A stretch of DNA of 64,000 nt from Chrysemys picta bellii (lineage: Eukaryota; Chordata; Testudines; Emydidae). The stretch is taken from the NCBI RefSeq assembly GCF_011386835.1, contig NC_088800.1, positions 56,263,439 to 56,327,438 on the forward strand, in the 5' to 3' direction. A program made the translations under genes and the position numbers. Under the pieces are notes generated by a model. The model did not search any database. It was not told where the DNA came from and saw only the letters and a list, made by a program, of their open reading frames with translations. Shown piece by piece: positions 9,529 through 22,106 of the stretch. Within the stretch, counting starts at the first letter, position 1. Every line of letters starts with the position of its first letter.

Positions 9529-11280
9529 GGTTATACAGTGCTCTGTATACATCTGTGAAGCAGGAGTGCTGAAACCCCAGTCACAGACGGGGTCCAGCCC
9601 CAGAGAGCGCCAGCCTGGCCCTGGGGGGTGGGGGTGGGAGGGCGACACGGAGAGCAGTTTGGTCCGATGGAGGGCACTGCTGCCAGGTGGCTTATGGGGA
9701 GGGGCGGGGGTGGGCTGTGGCATATGAAGAGTTCAGGTTGTTTTGGAAGGGGAGGGGTAGCCATGTTCAGGGGGGAGTTGGGGTGTGGGTGGGACCCCAA
9801 GTTGGGGGGAATAGTGCAGGGGAACCCTGGGTTTGGCAGGGAGCCCCCAGTCAGCAAAACGGCTAAGCGAGCTGGTTGCCCGGGACAGGCTGAGGATGTC
9901 CCCGCTTGCAGCGTCATGCTCCAGCCTGGCGAGGGATGGCTGGCTGGGGAGGGCACCAAGTGCAGCCTGCAATGGGCAGAGTGGGAGGTGCCAGCACAGA
10001 CAGCGGAGATGGGAGGCAGGAAGGGGAGAGGTCAGTGACCTGGGCAGGGGGATCCCCCGCTCCCCCACTGCAAAACAGCACACCCCCACCTCACCACCAG
10101 CAACCGAGATGGAGGGGACAGCTTAGTGCACGGGGGGGCGGGGTCCCTGATACTCCCAACTGCAAAATAGCAACCCCCTCCCCCCTGTCTGCACCCCAGA
10201 TGCTGAGGAGGGAGGAGGAAACCTTCCAGCTGCACCTCAGCGGCTCCCAGCTTCCCTCCCCCTGAAAACATCCCTCTTTCCAAACCTGCCCCCCAAACTC
10301 CCCCCTACGCACGCTCTCCACGCAGGCTCTGTCAGGAAGGCCAATTAGACAGGGCCTTGTGTCCTGGGGATGCACTGAAGGGCCATGGTCAGAAGGGGAC
10401 TGGAAAGATGCAGTTTGTGGGGGGGGGCAATGCCCCTTCACATTCCCCCCATCTTCACCCCTGCCAGTGGACCAGCCAGGACTACGTCATGGCCCATCTT
10501 TGGGCTACAGCCCACGATTTGGGAGCCCTGCCCGAGGGTGAACTTCATCAAGCCCAGCTGACTTGTTCTTTAGCCTGTTCTTTCCCTGTTCGGGGGGGGG
10601 GGGGGGGGAGGGGGGTGCTCCTGCCCCTGGCTGTTAGCATTAATGGTGTTCAGCATCTGGTCACAATGAACTTTGATTGAAGTGAAGACTGAAGCCAAAC
10701 AGGCAGGAAATGCTCAGAGATGCTCAGAGGACGTCAGCCTGACAGATAAATACACTGCTAGGAGCTGGATTATACCATGTTATGGGTGGAGTTAAAATCT
10801 CATTGACACAGCTGTGAGGATGCACTCTTCATTTAAGACAGCTGGAAGCAACAGGTAAGGGGGCCTCGTGTAGAACAAGCCATGATGGCGTGTGCCCAGA
10901 AATTAGCCCCAGGTGGGCAGAGGATGCCACCGAGTATCTGAGCTGGTGCGTGTGTGACAGAGACAAGCCGGGCAGTGCAGCCAGGATACGGAGGCAGAGC
11001 AGGAAAGCCGAGCAGAGCCTGTGAGCATGGTGTGATCTTGGGAGGAGCATAGAGAGCTTTTGGGCCAGGTGCTGGCTAAAGAGGCTTGGAGCTGAGAGCG
11101 GGGAGGCTAATCCCTGCTGTTGGTTCCTGCTGTGTTTGGAGAAGCAGGACTCTGTATGTTCCTTGTCAATAAACAAGACATCAAAAAATTACCAGACTCC
11201 CCTGCCAATTTCTGCTCCCCACTGGAACATCCCCAGGGCCCCAAACTTTGACTAGCCCCTTGGGTTGAAGAGGGACACCA
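9529..11280. other. No gene recognised; G/C-rich unique sequence
   Basis: Two diverged copies of a block containing actgcaaaacagcaacccc occur at about 10060-10100 and 10150-10190. Around 11120-11175 an AATAAA follows a TGTT-rich stretch and could be part of an old LTR, but termini were not found. Open frames here look like by-products of G-rich composition. Confidence 0.4.
10592..10616 (+). repeat. Run of 17 G followed by A and 6 G
   Basis: A long homopolymer with G-quadruplex potential. Its exact length is likely to be unstable or poorly sequenced. Confidence 0.9.
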
Positions 11281-11701
11281 ATATCTTTATTGTGTGGTTT
11301 CGTTGCACGTCTATCTAATCTCAGTGGTTTATCAGCAACTAATCACTGTTGCAATGTTTTCTCATGTAATAACCATATTTATTAAAAACACAGAGGGCAG
11401 GTTTTTGAACCCAAACTCACCACTGCTAATACATGCAGGATTCAGATGTAAAGTCCTGGCTTTGAGTCATCCCCCATTTAAATGCTCAATGACAGTTGCT
11501 AGAAATCCAGTGTCATGATTCATTGATCACTAATGCCAAGGGGCAGTGGCAGGGCTGGGAGAAGCAGAGGTTAATGTGGGTCTAAAGTCGTAGTGAGTGA
11601 CATGGCTTCCAGCGAGGCAGAGTGGAAGCGGGGGTCCAGTTATACACACCAATCACACTCTTCGTGTCATTCGAACGCACCAGCGGGGTCGGCTCTCAGC
11701 A

Positions 11702-11707
11702 TTTATT
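11702..11707 (-). terminator. Possible polyadenylation signal of the fibrinogen-like gene
   Basis: AATAAA on the minus strand, about 125 bp past the stop codon at 11831. Others lie at 11285-11290 and near 11380, so the used site is uncertain. Confidence 0.35.
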
Positions 11708-11830
11708 CCAGGGGATTTACCGTGCAGAAGCCAACAGGGAAGGGGGTGAGCAGAGTGGAGGCATTGCAGGGACTGCACTGATTAGGTGGGGGATGGCGCG
11801 CCGTGTCTGATCTAATATTGTCTCCCCTTC

Positions 11831-12506
11831 TCAGCGGCGCCGGCTCCCAAGGAGGATGGGCTCCTCCTGCCGGACCCAGCACACGTCTGTTGGCTTAACC
11901 AGGGTGAGGGAAGACTTGCACTCCCCACTCTTACAGAACCCTGCCCAGTAGATGTAGCCTTTCCCATTGAGCAGGACGTTCTGACACTTGTCGTACCACC
12001 AGCCTCCATAGCTACTTGCGCAATTCCCACTGGCCTGGTCCTGATCCTTGTCAGTCGTGCTGAACTTCATGTTGTCGTGTATGCCCCCCAGGCCGGAGTG
12101 GTAGGTGGTGAGATAGTCCTCGCCGTCCCCAGAGTACCTGCCCAGCCTCAGCGGGTACCCGCTCGGCTCATCCTTGACACTGAAGATGTCGTACTCTGCG
12201 TAGCGGGTGTTGTTGGATTTGTCCTCCACCACAAAGCGGACCTTGTAGGTGTTCTGCCGCATGAGCAGGGACAGGTACTCGTTGCCCAGCCAGTAATCCT
12301 GCTGCACGTTCCCAAAGCCGTACTTGTAGGTGCTCCAGGACTCCAGGTGATCTCTGTGTTGTAAGAATTTCTCTGGACAACGGTCCAGCCTTTGCCTTCG
12401 GTGTCCATGTCACACCACACCACTCGAGGGGGAGAGCCTGCCGGCTGGATGACATGGACCCCGCTGGGACTGTCCCTGGGAATGTTGCTGCAGTCTTTGG
12501 GGAACC
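11831..12506 (-). CDS. Fibrinogen C-terminal domain exon, frameshifted
   Basis: After a CATTTCAG acceptor the exon reads GFPKDC, then the domain start (SGVHVIQPAG, VVWCDMDTEGKGWTVVQRN). Near 12345-12347 one base is missing relative to the frame needed downstream, which resumes with YGFGNVQQDYWLGNEYL, the calcium-site region and NCASSYGGWWYDKCQNV, ending at a stop at 11831. The order and spacing fit a secreted fibrinogen-related domain of about 210 residues, like reptile fibrinogen-like protein 1-like lectins. Such proteins bind glycans or receptors outside the cell. A single missing G could be a real mutation making this a pseudogene or an assembly error. The tail after PTDVC is short and unusual. 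Confidence 0.82.
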
Positions 12507-13881
12507 CTGAAATGCCACGAACATCAGGTTAAGGGGGCAGGTGGGGGTGGGGGAGTGAGCGCTAGCTAGCTCGATCAAATCAGCCTAGGGTAACTGGAGG
12601 CTGGGTTTTAGAGGCAGGTCCTGTGTATTTCACAATATTACAGCCACAGAATCCGCCCCGGCCATTCCTGGCCACAGAATCCGGCTCCAGATCTTACACT
12701 TTCATTTTACCAATAAAATAAAATAAGAATAGTTTCTTGCTCTGCTGGTTTTGAAGAAACCTTGAAGAGATGAATCAAGTATAAACCAAGGCTCTGTATC
12801 CTTCCTGAGTCCGTACTGCTGAAGAAATCATTTGGCGAGGGTGGGGGAGACGCTGCCAGATCCATCTCAGCGAATGTCAATTATGAAACCCATCAGTGAC
12901 AATTTAAATGGGAGTTTTCAAAGAGCCTAAGGGAGTTTGACACCCGACTGTGATTGGAATTCAGTGGGATTTAGACACCCAACTCCCTGTGGTGCCTTTG
13001 AAAATTCCAGACATCCTATCGAGGGGCTTGTCTTTGGGGCGGAAATTGTCCCAAACTATCCTGGTAGAATGAGAGCACTGTGGTTGTACTGCCCCTCCCC
13101 TCCCCAGGATCCTCCCTCGAACCTGAGCCCCCCAGCTCCCCTACCCCCCAGACAATCCCCCTGTGTGCCCCTCCCCCATAGCTGAGCCGAGGGGGAGGAG
13201 CTGCTGAGCACTGCGGGGGCAGGGGCTCAGGGCCACCTCTGGAGCTGGCTCGGCCCCTGGCCTGCCTGGGCAAGCCCCTGAGCAGCTCCCAGAGCCGCTG
13301 GAGGTGTGGGGAGAAGGGAATGAAAACCGCTGACAAGGAGGAACTGGCTCTCCCTGCTGCCTGGACTCTGGGGGCAAGGCTTCTAGGCCTGAGCGAGAGA
13401 TCCCCAGCTGTTAGCCGGGGCTAGCCCTAGTATAGGAGTTGGTGAGATGGAAGGGTAGAACTCCCAGCCAATTTTGGGGGGGTGCCTGGTTCTCACACGC
13501 TGCCCTGCGGTTGGCACCAGCGCTCTTCAGTCACTGCCGGCGGCTTGGCAGCCGTTACCGGAGAAAGGGATAACGAAGCTGTGTAAAGCAAACAGGCAGT
13601 CGAGCAGCACCTCCCCCACCCCGGCTGGCCCATTCCCAGGCGCTGGAGGCCTGCGAATGGGAGTAGTGGGCTCACTAGCGCAGGCCGGCCTTGCGATCCC
13701 TTTGGAGAACTCAGCGTTTCTTTGGGCCCAACGCTGGCGGGGGCGCGGGAAGGTGCATTCAGTGGATAAGTGGATCTAGGGGTGACCCCGGCATGGGGGA
13801 GAGGAGCAGAATCAGGCCCACGATGCCCTGATCTCGGATATGGCCAGATGATAGAAGCTCTCTGACGGGTTCTCTACTCAC
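12507..13881 (-). other. Intron of the fibrinogen-like gene
   Basis: About 1.4 kb. Between 12900 and 13025 it carries an old interspersed repeat with mirrored ggagtt...ggatttaga blocks, of the same kind as 14030-14230. No other exon with domain similarity was seen. Confidence 0.5.
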
Positions 13882-13992
13882 CCCTCTCGACCTTCTTGTG
13901 GGCCAGGGCCCCGTTGCCCTGCACGGGGGCTACGCAAAGGAGCGCCATCATGGACAGCGCAGACAGAAGCAGGAGAGAGCTGGACTGGAACC
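13882..13992 (-). CDS. Signal-peptide exon of the fibrinogen-like gene
   Basis: Bounded by CCCTGCAG and a GTGAGT donor, this 111-bp exon encodes SSSLLLLSALSMMALLCVAP then VQGNGALAHKKVERG. The hydrophobic run followed by a small-residue cleavage zone is a secretion signal. It begins and ends in phase 1, and joins the fibrinogen exon in frame (GFPKDC). The start codon is either the MM inside it or lies in an unseen upstream exon to the right. Confidence 0.65.
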
Positions 13993-14029
13993 CTGCAGGG
14001 GACAGAAACCGCTGGACATGAGACCAGGA

Positions 14030-14230
14030 GAGAGTTTCACAAGTGCCTAAATCCCACTAGAAGTCACTGGGATTTAGGCACTTAAGTGACTTAACCACTC
14101 TTGAAAATGTTACCCTTAGACGCTAAGGCCAGAGTTTTCAGAGGGCTCAACTACTGGGCTAGATTTTCAGAAGAGCTCAGCTCCCAGGTAGGCACCGCAG
14201 GACATGGCTGGATGTTCAAAGGGGCTCAGC
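14030..14230. repeat. Old interspersed repeat with internal palindrome
   Basis: aagtgcctaaatcccact and its inverse agtgggatttaggcactt (with small changes) face each other at 14040-14085, followed by blocks such as cagagttttcagaggg. This is a common reptile repeat; I cannot assign it to a class with certainty. Confidence 0.45.
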
Positions 14231-15038
14231 ATGGGGGGGGTGGGCCCAAGTCTCTGGAGACGGGGTGAAGCCCACCATTCACCTCTCCCCCGGCCCGGCC
14301 ACTGTCTCCATCTCTGCAGCCGGCCCGATTAGCACACAGCTGGAACCCAGCTGCATGGTAAAAACCATTCAAAGATTGCGGCTCCGATTGCCTGGCTCCC
14401 GGGTCCCGGGCGGGTCAGGGCCGGCTGGAGCGCTCCCTGTGGTGGGGAAGGAGCTGCCTCTTCTCTCCCCGCGCTGCACCGCTGCAAGGGGAGTGCTGCT
14501 CGGAGCAACCCCCTCTGTCCCAGCTCCCCCCGTCCACAGTCACTACCACCAGCCGAAGGGCAGTGCCCGCTCACCCATACAGAGACAGCAGCTGGGCAGC
14601 CTCCGGCAGGGCTCTGCCCCCCTCAGATTAGTGCCAGGTGAGAGGGGCCCAGGGCACAGAGCTGCTGTGTGCCCCACGCCAGGCATGCTGCCCCCTGCAC
14701 TGCAGCCCAGCAGCCCAGAGGGGGACACGCTGCTGACACTGCAGCTGTTCTGTGGGCCCAGCTCAGGCCAGGCTTAAAGCGGGCAGAGTCGCCAGGGGCC
14801 ACAGTCCTGGCCAAAAAGAGTTCAAAATGGAGCCGGATCCCTGAGGGGTGCACTGTAAGCGCTGCCCTAGCAAGGGCATGGCCATTTATTTCAGCCGGGA
14901 TTAACATAGACACCCCTCCCCGTCCCCACACATGCTTTTCCCAGGCCACCTTCAGCACTCAGCACAGGGATTCACAATGACCTTGCTGGGATCAGCAGCC
15001 CAGAGCAATCCAGACTCTTGGACAGAAACCGGCTCATT

Positions 15039-15056
15039 CCCCCCCCCCCCCCCCCC
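15039..15056 (+). repeat. C18 homopolymer
   Basis: Eighteen consecutive C. Length uncertain in practice. Confidence 0.9.
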
Positions 15057-15278
15057 AGGTATATCTATTCCGGCCCTGGTATTACATCTTGTGTAGCTAC
15101 AGCCCACATAACGCAGAGCACGGCATATGCAGCCCCCAATGGTAAATAGGTTGAGAACCCTACAGCAGAGGCTCACATGTGAAGCTCCAGAGGTCCCAAG
15201 TTTGATTATAGCTGCTGCCGGCCCGTGACAGTTGCAAAATGGCAGCTTTTTGTGGGGTGGGGCGGGGTGGGGCGGGCA

Positions 15279-15304
15279 GGGTGTGTGTGTGTTTGTGTGT
15301 GTGT
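15279..15304 (+). repeat. TG microsatellite
   Basis: Two short TG runs separated by TTTG. Confidence 0.85.
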
Positions 15305-15859
15305 CAAACCAGAACAGGCTAAAGCCGCACTGGAGTCCGGCACCGTGCTTTCTCTCAGCCATCATTGTATTCATGTGGTGTTGCAAAGTTAGAAAGTCCA
15401 CAACTAACCCCAAAAGTGACCGTGATACAAACGTGCAAATGAATTAGAGAGAGAGAGAGAGAACACCGTGTAAACGACACACCGAAACACACTGTTGCAA
15501 TGGAAACACTTTGCCCAGACATGATCCCCAGACAGATTTAATTGAAAACACCTTCTTTTTGGAGCTGCCTGGACCCCAAATTCTTCAGACAATGTCACAG
15601 CCCAAGTAACTGTGACACGCTGCCAGCAATCTCTGGTATCCTTGTGAGAGAGAGGAGAGAGGCGTAACCCCATGGCAGGCAAAGGGTTAAAGCTTTAAAG
15701 GAGAAGGATTTCAGTGAGTCTGACAAGCCAGAACTACAATGTTTGGAACTGAAGTGAAATACCAATCTGGAGTCACTCATCCTTGAAAACACGCCTCCCC
15801 TTCTCCTGACGCCCCAGAGGAGCGGGGACGCTGCCAGCTAGCAGCCGTTCACACACTCT

Positions 15860-15960
15860 AATAGTCTAAGACACAGAGGGCCTGAGTTCGACCTGTGACC
15901 TTGGAAAACTCATTACACTGCACCAAACCTCAGTTTCCCCATTTTTAAAACATGGTTTAT
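15860..15960 (+). repeat. MIR-like CORE-SINE fragment
   Basis: gtgaccttggaaaactca and cctcagtttccccattttt match the MIR core in order and spacing. It is truncated on both sides. Confidence 0.5.
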
Positions 15961-18504
15961 GCTAGTTCCTTTGTGTTCTAAAGTACTTTGGCCCCAATGC
16001 CCAAAGGTACCTGGGGCAGGGCGGAAGGATTCCTGCCTAGGGTCCAGCAGAGCACTGGGCAGGGGATCCCCGCTAGGCTCCTGGTACCCCATGGCCCCGG
16101 GGGCACTCTTTACTCACCAGGAGGCACTGCCAGACTCCTAGCTAGCCAGGCTCATGCTGCAGCATGCACTTGCTGGGGGAAATGCTGCTCTGTTTCAAAG
16201 GAAAAGCAGCATGTACCTCACTGCGCCCCCATCCCTTGTGCCTCAGCCAGGCAGGGTTGGGAAAGCAGAGGATGCACCAGGGCTCCCCTCCCCCTTGTGC
16301 ACCTGCCCGGGCTGAGGGGCGGCACTGAGAGGAGTGCAGGCTGCCCCTCTCTATGTGGTAGTTACTGCGTCTGTCTGGGCACGTTCCTTCCTGTGCCCGG
16401 GCACTCAGGGCACATGGTGTCCCACAGGGGCCACGTAGCATGCCCTGCCACTGCACCTCCCCCACATGCCTACACCACCTGGGGCTTTGGTGCCCACCAC
16501 CAGGCTCTGGCCCTACATCTCTAGGCTGTGTGAAATACTGGGCATTTCAATAAAACTCACCTATCCCGACGCTGCAGCTGAGCGGGCGAGTTAGCAACCT
16601 GAAGCGTCCCCCACTTCCACATCAGAAACCGGAGCCGGGGCTCCATGCCTTTATGGGGAAAGCGCCACTCCACACCCAGTTTATTTTGCTTTCTCAACTG
16701 CTGGCCTCAAGCCTGGTGTGTGGGCAGGGAGGGAGCCCGCACCGGAACGTCTGCCCATCCTTTATTTAGCGCAGATACCAGATTTCTTGGGCTCCCTCCT
16801 TCCTCGCCGAGAACGCCAACGTTTCTGAAGCCGGGCAGATGTGAGCCAGGGATTTAATTTCTCAGTGGGACTCTGCGGCATTACCGTATCATCGGCCTTC
16901 CAGACGAAGGACACACTAAATGGAGAGGATCAAGCCAGAGGAGATGGCAGGAACGGGGGTTGTGCAGAACGCGATGGGGGTGTAACGCTTGTGCCAGGTG
17001 GTATTGGCAGTGACAAGGACGAGAATCAGGATCTCGGGGTTCCTTTTAGCATTGCAAAGCAGAACCAGCTGGAGCGCCCCTCCCAGAAATCTGGGAAACT
17101 GACCAGCACGCCCCTAACAGGCAGCTGTTCCCCCGTCAGGAGCACTGAGTCTGAGTCTAACACAGGAGAACTTTTATTTAGAGGAGAAAGAAACGCAGCA
17201 TGAACTGGGGAAACCATCACAAGAGTGACTCAGCAGTATGTGAACTGTGAGTGAAATGCCCACCCTACAATCTATTGGGCAGCAGCCCCTTGCCTCAGTT
17301 TCCCCGCTTGGGATGAGAGAGTCCAATGGACGAATGTCCCTTTGGCACACCCCTCCCATTTTCCCTCTGCTGTCCCCTTACCCAGTTTACGGGCGCAGCT
17401 CAGCAGAGTTTGAAAGTTCAGGGGAGGTTCGGGGGGCGGGGGGTTCGCCTCCAGCCCCAGGGAGAGAAGGGGTGGGCCAGGGATGCCTCTGCCTCTGCTC
17501 TGCACCGCTCCTGCTCCATGCTGCCATCTCTGCCTGGAGCTGCGATGCCATGCTGTGAGGGGCCTCCAGCCCAGAGTGAGTCCAGCTCTTAGTGACTTCC
17601 CTGGCTAGGGGGAACCTCGCTGCTGCTCCCCCCTGTACTGTCTTTCACCACAGCACCGGCTCTATGGTGCCCAGGCAAACCGGCTTCACAGTGTTTAGGG
17701 ATCACTGAGAAGAAACCAGGACTTCCAGCAGAGTCCAGTCAGCTCTGCTTTTAAGCACTGGGCAGACCCAACGTTTTGTAGGCGCCTTTCACTAAACCCA
17801 CACACCCGGTGGGAACCCCTCTCCTCAACCCCCTCGGACTTTCAGTTCCATTTGGTATCACTAACCCCTGCTTAGCACCTGGGGTTACAGAGACTGAACC
17901 CCCGCTCCCGCCATTGTCCCGACAGGTCACGGCCGGGTGAGGAGATACCTGAGTGGGATGGGCTGGAGCGAGACTGCGCTGCTGCTGCATCTGTCCCACA
18001 GGGAAGAGGATCAAACTGGATTCATTCAGCGACTGTCAAGGCAGCTGCTCTCTGTGTCCCAGCTCTCTGGCTGGGATACAGGGGGCAGGAACTGGTGCAT
18101 TAGAGGGAACAGCTCCACGTCCGTATAGTTCTGGAAAAGAGCATCCAGGCAGTTCACCCGCATGCACGCTTCTCGACCCTGCAACTTGCCAGCACCTGGC
18201 ACACGCCATCGAAATGTGCAACAAAGGACACGAGATGGGACCTGTTTATTTTGTTGCACGTGGCACCAGTTTGCTTAGTGTGATGTGCTCCAGTCTGCTC
18301 ATTTGGGGACCAGGTTTTGGGATGAGGGGGAGTTTGTGCTGTCACACAAACAACGAATGAATCTCCCACATGCAATTCATGCTATCTCCTCCCCCCTGCC
18401 CGCACACCCCGAATACCAGCTGCAGCCGGCCCCATAAGTCTGGCTGCCCCAACAAACTGGTAAAGCAGCTTCCAGTGGATTCTGGCTGATTCTGGCTACG
18501 CATC

Positions 18505-18957
18505 TGTGACGAACTGGGACTGTTCTTACTGTGGTCTTTGAATGCTGACAGGGGAGTGTGGCTAGGATAGTCTGCATTGGGGGATGGGAGACTGACCGGA
18601 GAATACCTGAGCATGTAACATGAGAACCCAGGAAGGGGTTAGAGGCCAGGTGACACCTTTGCCCGGGAAACTGAACAAAGGCTGTGGGAGGGGTCTCTGA
18701 AGGGAGAGTTGCAGGAGCTGGCTGGTGGAATGGCTGGGAGGCAGACAGGGCTCTGACCTCCCAAGGGGGCTGGGGTGCCCGAGGACCCCAAGATGGACCT
18801 AACTGAGGGGGTCCTGTTTTCTGTGCCTGCGGGACCTGTCTTGAACTGTGTCCCTGTCGTCTAAATAAACCTTCTGCTTTACTGGCTGGCTGAGAGTCAT
18901 GGTGAATCGCAGGAAGCCGGGGGTGCAGGACCCTGAGTCCCCCCACACTCCGTGACA
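18505..18957 (+). mobile_element. Solo LTR
   Basis: The 453-bp unit starts TGTGACGAAC and ends CTCCGTGACA. Flanks GCATC (18500-18504) and GGATC (18958-18962) agree at 4 of 5 bases, a slightly decayed target duplication. AATAAA at about 18864 on the plus strand sets the orientation. No adjoining retroviral coding sequence. Confidence 0.8.
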
Positions 18958-19310
18958 GGATCACCCCCATCAGCTGGACGTGCTGGGCCGACCCCATGCA
19001 CAACAGGGGCAGCAGCGCGGCCACCCTCACGCTCTGATTGTGACTCGGGATTGTGGGAGCTTCTCACCTGTCCCATGGAAACGTGGCCAAAGGCGCCAAT
19101 TGTCCCTTCATCAAAATGGTGCCATCTCCCACTGCTGCCAGCGGGGCTGAGGCCTGCGCGAGGGCCGCCCCGTCCCCACGCTCTGTCTGCATGTGGCTGG
19201 CAGGCTGCCCTCCTGATGCTGGCTGCCACCTCCCGCTGGGCTCCAGGAGGCTGAAGCCGAGCCCACAGGCAGACTGGCTGAGGCCATGGTTCAGGGCCTG
19301 GACAGCGCAT

Positions 19311-19770
19311 GGGGACTGTGAGGGGATGTGGGGGGAAGGCTGAGCGGGTTGCAGGGGGATGTGGGGGCAGGGATGGGGGCAGGCTGAGGGGGACAGAGGG
19401 ATATGGGCATAAGGGAGACAGAGTGTGCAGGGGGAACGCTGACAGGGGTAGTGGGTGTGGGGGGCAGGGAGAAGGCTGAGAGGGCCAGGGAGTGTGGGGG
19501 GCAGGGGGAAGGCTGAGGGGGGCATGGGGATGGGGCAGAGGGGAGGCTGAGGGGGTTGGAGGTGATCATATGGGATATAAGAGCGGCTGAGGGAGGTGCA
19601 GGGGCATGTGGGGGCAGGGGGCAGAAGAATGTGGGAGAAGGTTAAGGGGGCCGGGGTGTGGGGAGCCGAGAGAGGCTGAGGGGGGTACAGGGGGATGGGG
19701 ACAGGAAGGAGGCTAAGGGAGGCAGGAGGGAGGCTCAGGGAGATGTGAGGGGCAGAGGAGAGGCTAGGGT
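19311..19770. repeat. G-rich degenerate minisatellite
   Basis: Repeated ggggcaggg, aggctgaggggg and gatgtgggggcagg blocks at irregular spacing of tens of bases. The complementary strand yields long proline/serine/leucine-rich open frames that are artefacts of composition. Confidence 0.75.
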
Positions 19771-19902
19771 TTGTGCGCAGAGGACAGTGCTGGGGCTGGC
19801 AGATGGGGGGATCATGGCAGCTCTCCCAGCCAGGGAGGTGGGGTGGCCTTCCTCTCCCAGCATCCGGGGCTGGGCTGTGCTGCAACGTTCCCAACTCTCA
19901 GG

Positions 19903-20702
19903 CAGGGCTGGCTCTAATTTTTTTGCCGCCCCAAGCAAAAAAAAGAGTGCCGCCCTCCATAGCGCCGCCATAACACACGCCCTCAGCACCGCGATGCCAC
20001 CCCACCTCCGCGGAGCGCTGTGTAGCTGAATACCCCGCCCCCCCGCGAAGCGCCGCCGAACACAACCCCCTCCCGCGGAGCGCCGCCGAACACCCCCCCC
20101 ACCCGCAGAGCGTTGCCGAACGCACCCCACCCCCGCGGAGTGCCACACCGCTGAACCCCTCAGCCCCCCGAGGAGCGCCACGCATCCAAACACCCCCCTC
20201 CCGCAGAGCGCCGCCAAACACTCAACCCCCGCGGAGCGCCACCAACCCCGCCAGCGCCCCGTGGAGCGCCGCGTAGCCGAACCCGCCCCCCCGCAGAGCG
20301 CCGCCAAATGCCGTGCCGTCGAACCCCCCCACCGAGCGCCACCGAACACCCCCCCCGGCGGAGCGCCGCGCCGTGCTGCTGAACCCTCCCACCGCCACAC
20401 ATATCTCCCACCGAGGGCCGCGCCGCCAAACACCCCACCGCTGAGCCGCGCTGCCAAACAGCGCCCCCGCCCCCGTCGAGCGCCCCGCCGTACCGCCACA
20501 CCCCCCCCCGGAGCACTGCTGCCGAATCCCACCCCCCAGTGTCCCCTACACGCCCAGCCGACGAAACAAAAACAACCCACCCCACCCCCAGCGACCAAAC
20601 TCCCCCCGCAAAAAAAATCCCCACCACCCCAAGATTGGCCGCCCCTTACCAGGTGCCGCCCCAAGCACGTGCTTGGTCGGCTGGTGCCTGGAGCTGGCCC
20701 TG
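19903..20702. mobile_element. hAT-type element filled with a CpG-rich minisatellite
   Basis: Ends are CAGGGCTGGCTC and GAGCTGGCCCTG (inverted). Flanks CTCTCAGG (19895-19902) and CTTTCAGG (20703-20710) agree at 7 of 8, as for an aged hAT duplication. The interior between about 19960 and 20540 is a degenerate array of units like gcggagcgccgccgaaca, roughly 25-45 bp each. No transposase. The flanks gccgccccaag at both inner edges are also inverted. Confidence 0.8.
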
Positions 20703-20710
20703 CTTTCAGG

Positions 20711-22090
20711 GGCTGAGTGCGAGTCCCGGGCTTTGGGCACCAACAGGAGGAGCTGCCGTGATAGTGGGAGAAGCGCCTCTGACGCCGTGATGTTCAGGGC
20801 TGGGCCTGCGGGCAGAGCTCTGTGCGAGAGCCCCGGGGCTGAGGGCACAGACCTGCCCTGCTCTCCCCGCGTGTCTGACCCCATAGCAGAGAGGGTGCCA
20901 GGGCAGGGCACGGGGGACCTCAGCAGAGGAGAGGGCGGCGGGAGGCAGAGGAGTGTTGCTGCTGGGTGCAGACAGTAACAGGCAGTGGCTGGCAGTTCCC
21001 CTGCCTTACGGGGAGGAGAGGGGAAGTGGAGTCTCCATCGGAGCAGCCAGCAGGAGCCGGGCATTACAGGCTGACTTTTCTACCTGGGATGCTCACACCC
21101 GTTGGCCGGGGAGTCAAAAGCCGGATGTAAAAACATGCTCTGATTTGTTTTCTTTTTAGAAGAAGGAACCCACCAGCCTCACTGTTCCTTCTCCCGCCTC
21201 TGGTGAATACTGGGTCAGCCGCACGGACAAGCCAGTCTGCTGCCTTGCTTCAGGGCTCAGTTTCTTCTTCAGCTGAGGAGAAAGGAACCATGGAACAGCA
21301 ACGTAACGTCACAGTCCCATTCCGCACCTGTCCTGTGGGGTCTTCTGGCCTTTAGAGCTACTGGTCAGGGCCTCCCCCAGTCTGCGGGGGGGCACAGGGC
21401 CTGCTGGCCTCCTCGCAGCCTCTGCTGAGGCTACAGGAGAGAGGCCTCTTCAGTTTGCAGAAAGAAAGAAATCTCTGGGGTGAGCACACAGCAGATGTCT
21501 GTTTTCCCAGGGCCAGATGCTGCCACCTTGTCACTGGAAGGGCCCGTGTGACCTCTGACCACAGATGAGGGAGGACGCCCAGCCTAGCTAGACAGATTCC
21601 TTCATGCCATGGCTGGGGACAGAAGCCTGCAGCCAAAGCTCACACTGCAGGAAACAACCTGCAGAGGCCTTTCATCTCCCCAGGGTCAGACGTCACCACT
21701 AGGAGAATGTGAGCGCCGGAGCACTGGGGGAGCTGGGCTGAGATGGCATCCCAGGGCACAACCACCTGTGTCAAGTCCATTCGGATTCCATGCTCAGCAA
21801 AGATGCAGGGAGCTATGCGGTCAGGAGAGGCGCTGGTCAGAATTTGCCAGTGGAACTGTTTTTCCATCAGAAATTGCCAGCTTGTCAAAATCCAAACGTT
21901 TCGTGGGAACATGTCGATTTGGACAAACCTTCAGACAGAAAGCAGGCAGGTTTCGCACGGAAAGCTGCTTGGCTCCCTGCCAGCTCGCCCGCCTGCCCAC
22001 CTGCTTGACAGGCTGATGGGGGGTCTGGGCTTCCAGGCTGCTGAGAGAAGCCCTGGCTCCCAAGATCCCAGGGTCTCCTGGGGTAGGGCT
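20711..22090. other. No gene recognised
   Basis: GC-rich unique sequence; no repeat family or paired splice-site exon was recognised. Confidence 0.4.
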
Positions 22091-22106
22091 GCGGGGCTCT
22101 GGGGGC

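Larger units (their letters stand above)
14231..18480. other. No gene recognised
   Basis: Possible upstream intron or promoter region of the fibrinogen-like gene. It contains a C18 run, a TG tract, an AG tract and one MIR-like fragment (listed separately). A minus-strand open frame around 18026-18170 (NCLDALFQNYTDVELFPLM) has no recognised family. Confidence 0.4.

Noticed and set aside
10811..11230. Possible solo LTR with AATAAA near 11165
   Set aside because: No matching termini or target duplication could be found.
18026..18259. 77-codon minus-strand frame with a plausible globular look
   Set aside because: No splice sites fit and no recognised family; left as unassigned.
19064..20664. 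Long open frames on the minus strand (up to 309 codons)
   Set aside because: They follow G-rich and CpG-rich tandem arrays; no domain, no splice sites, low-complexity composition.
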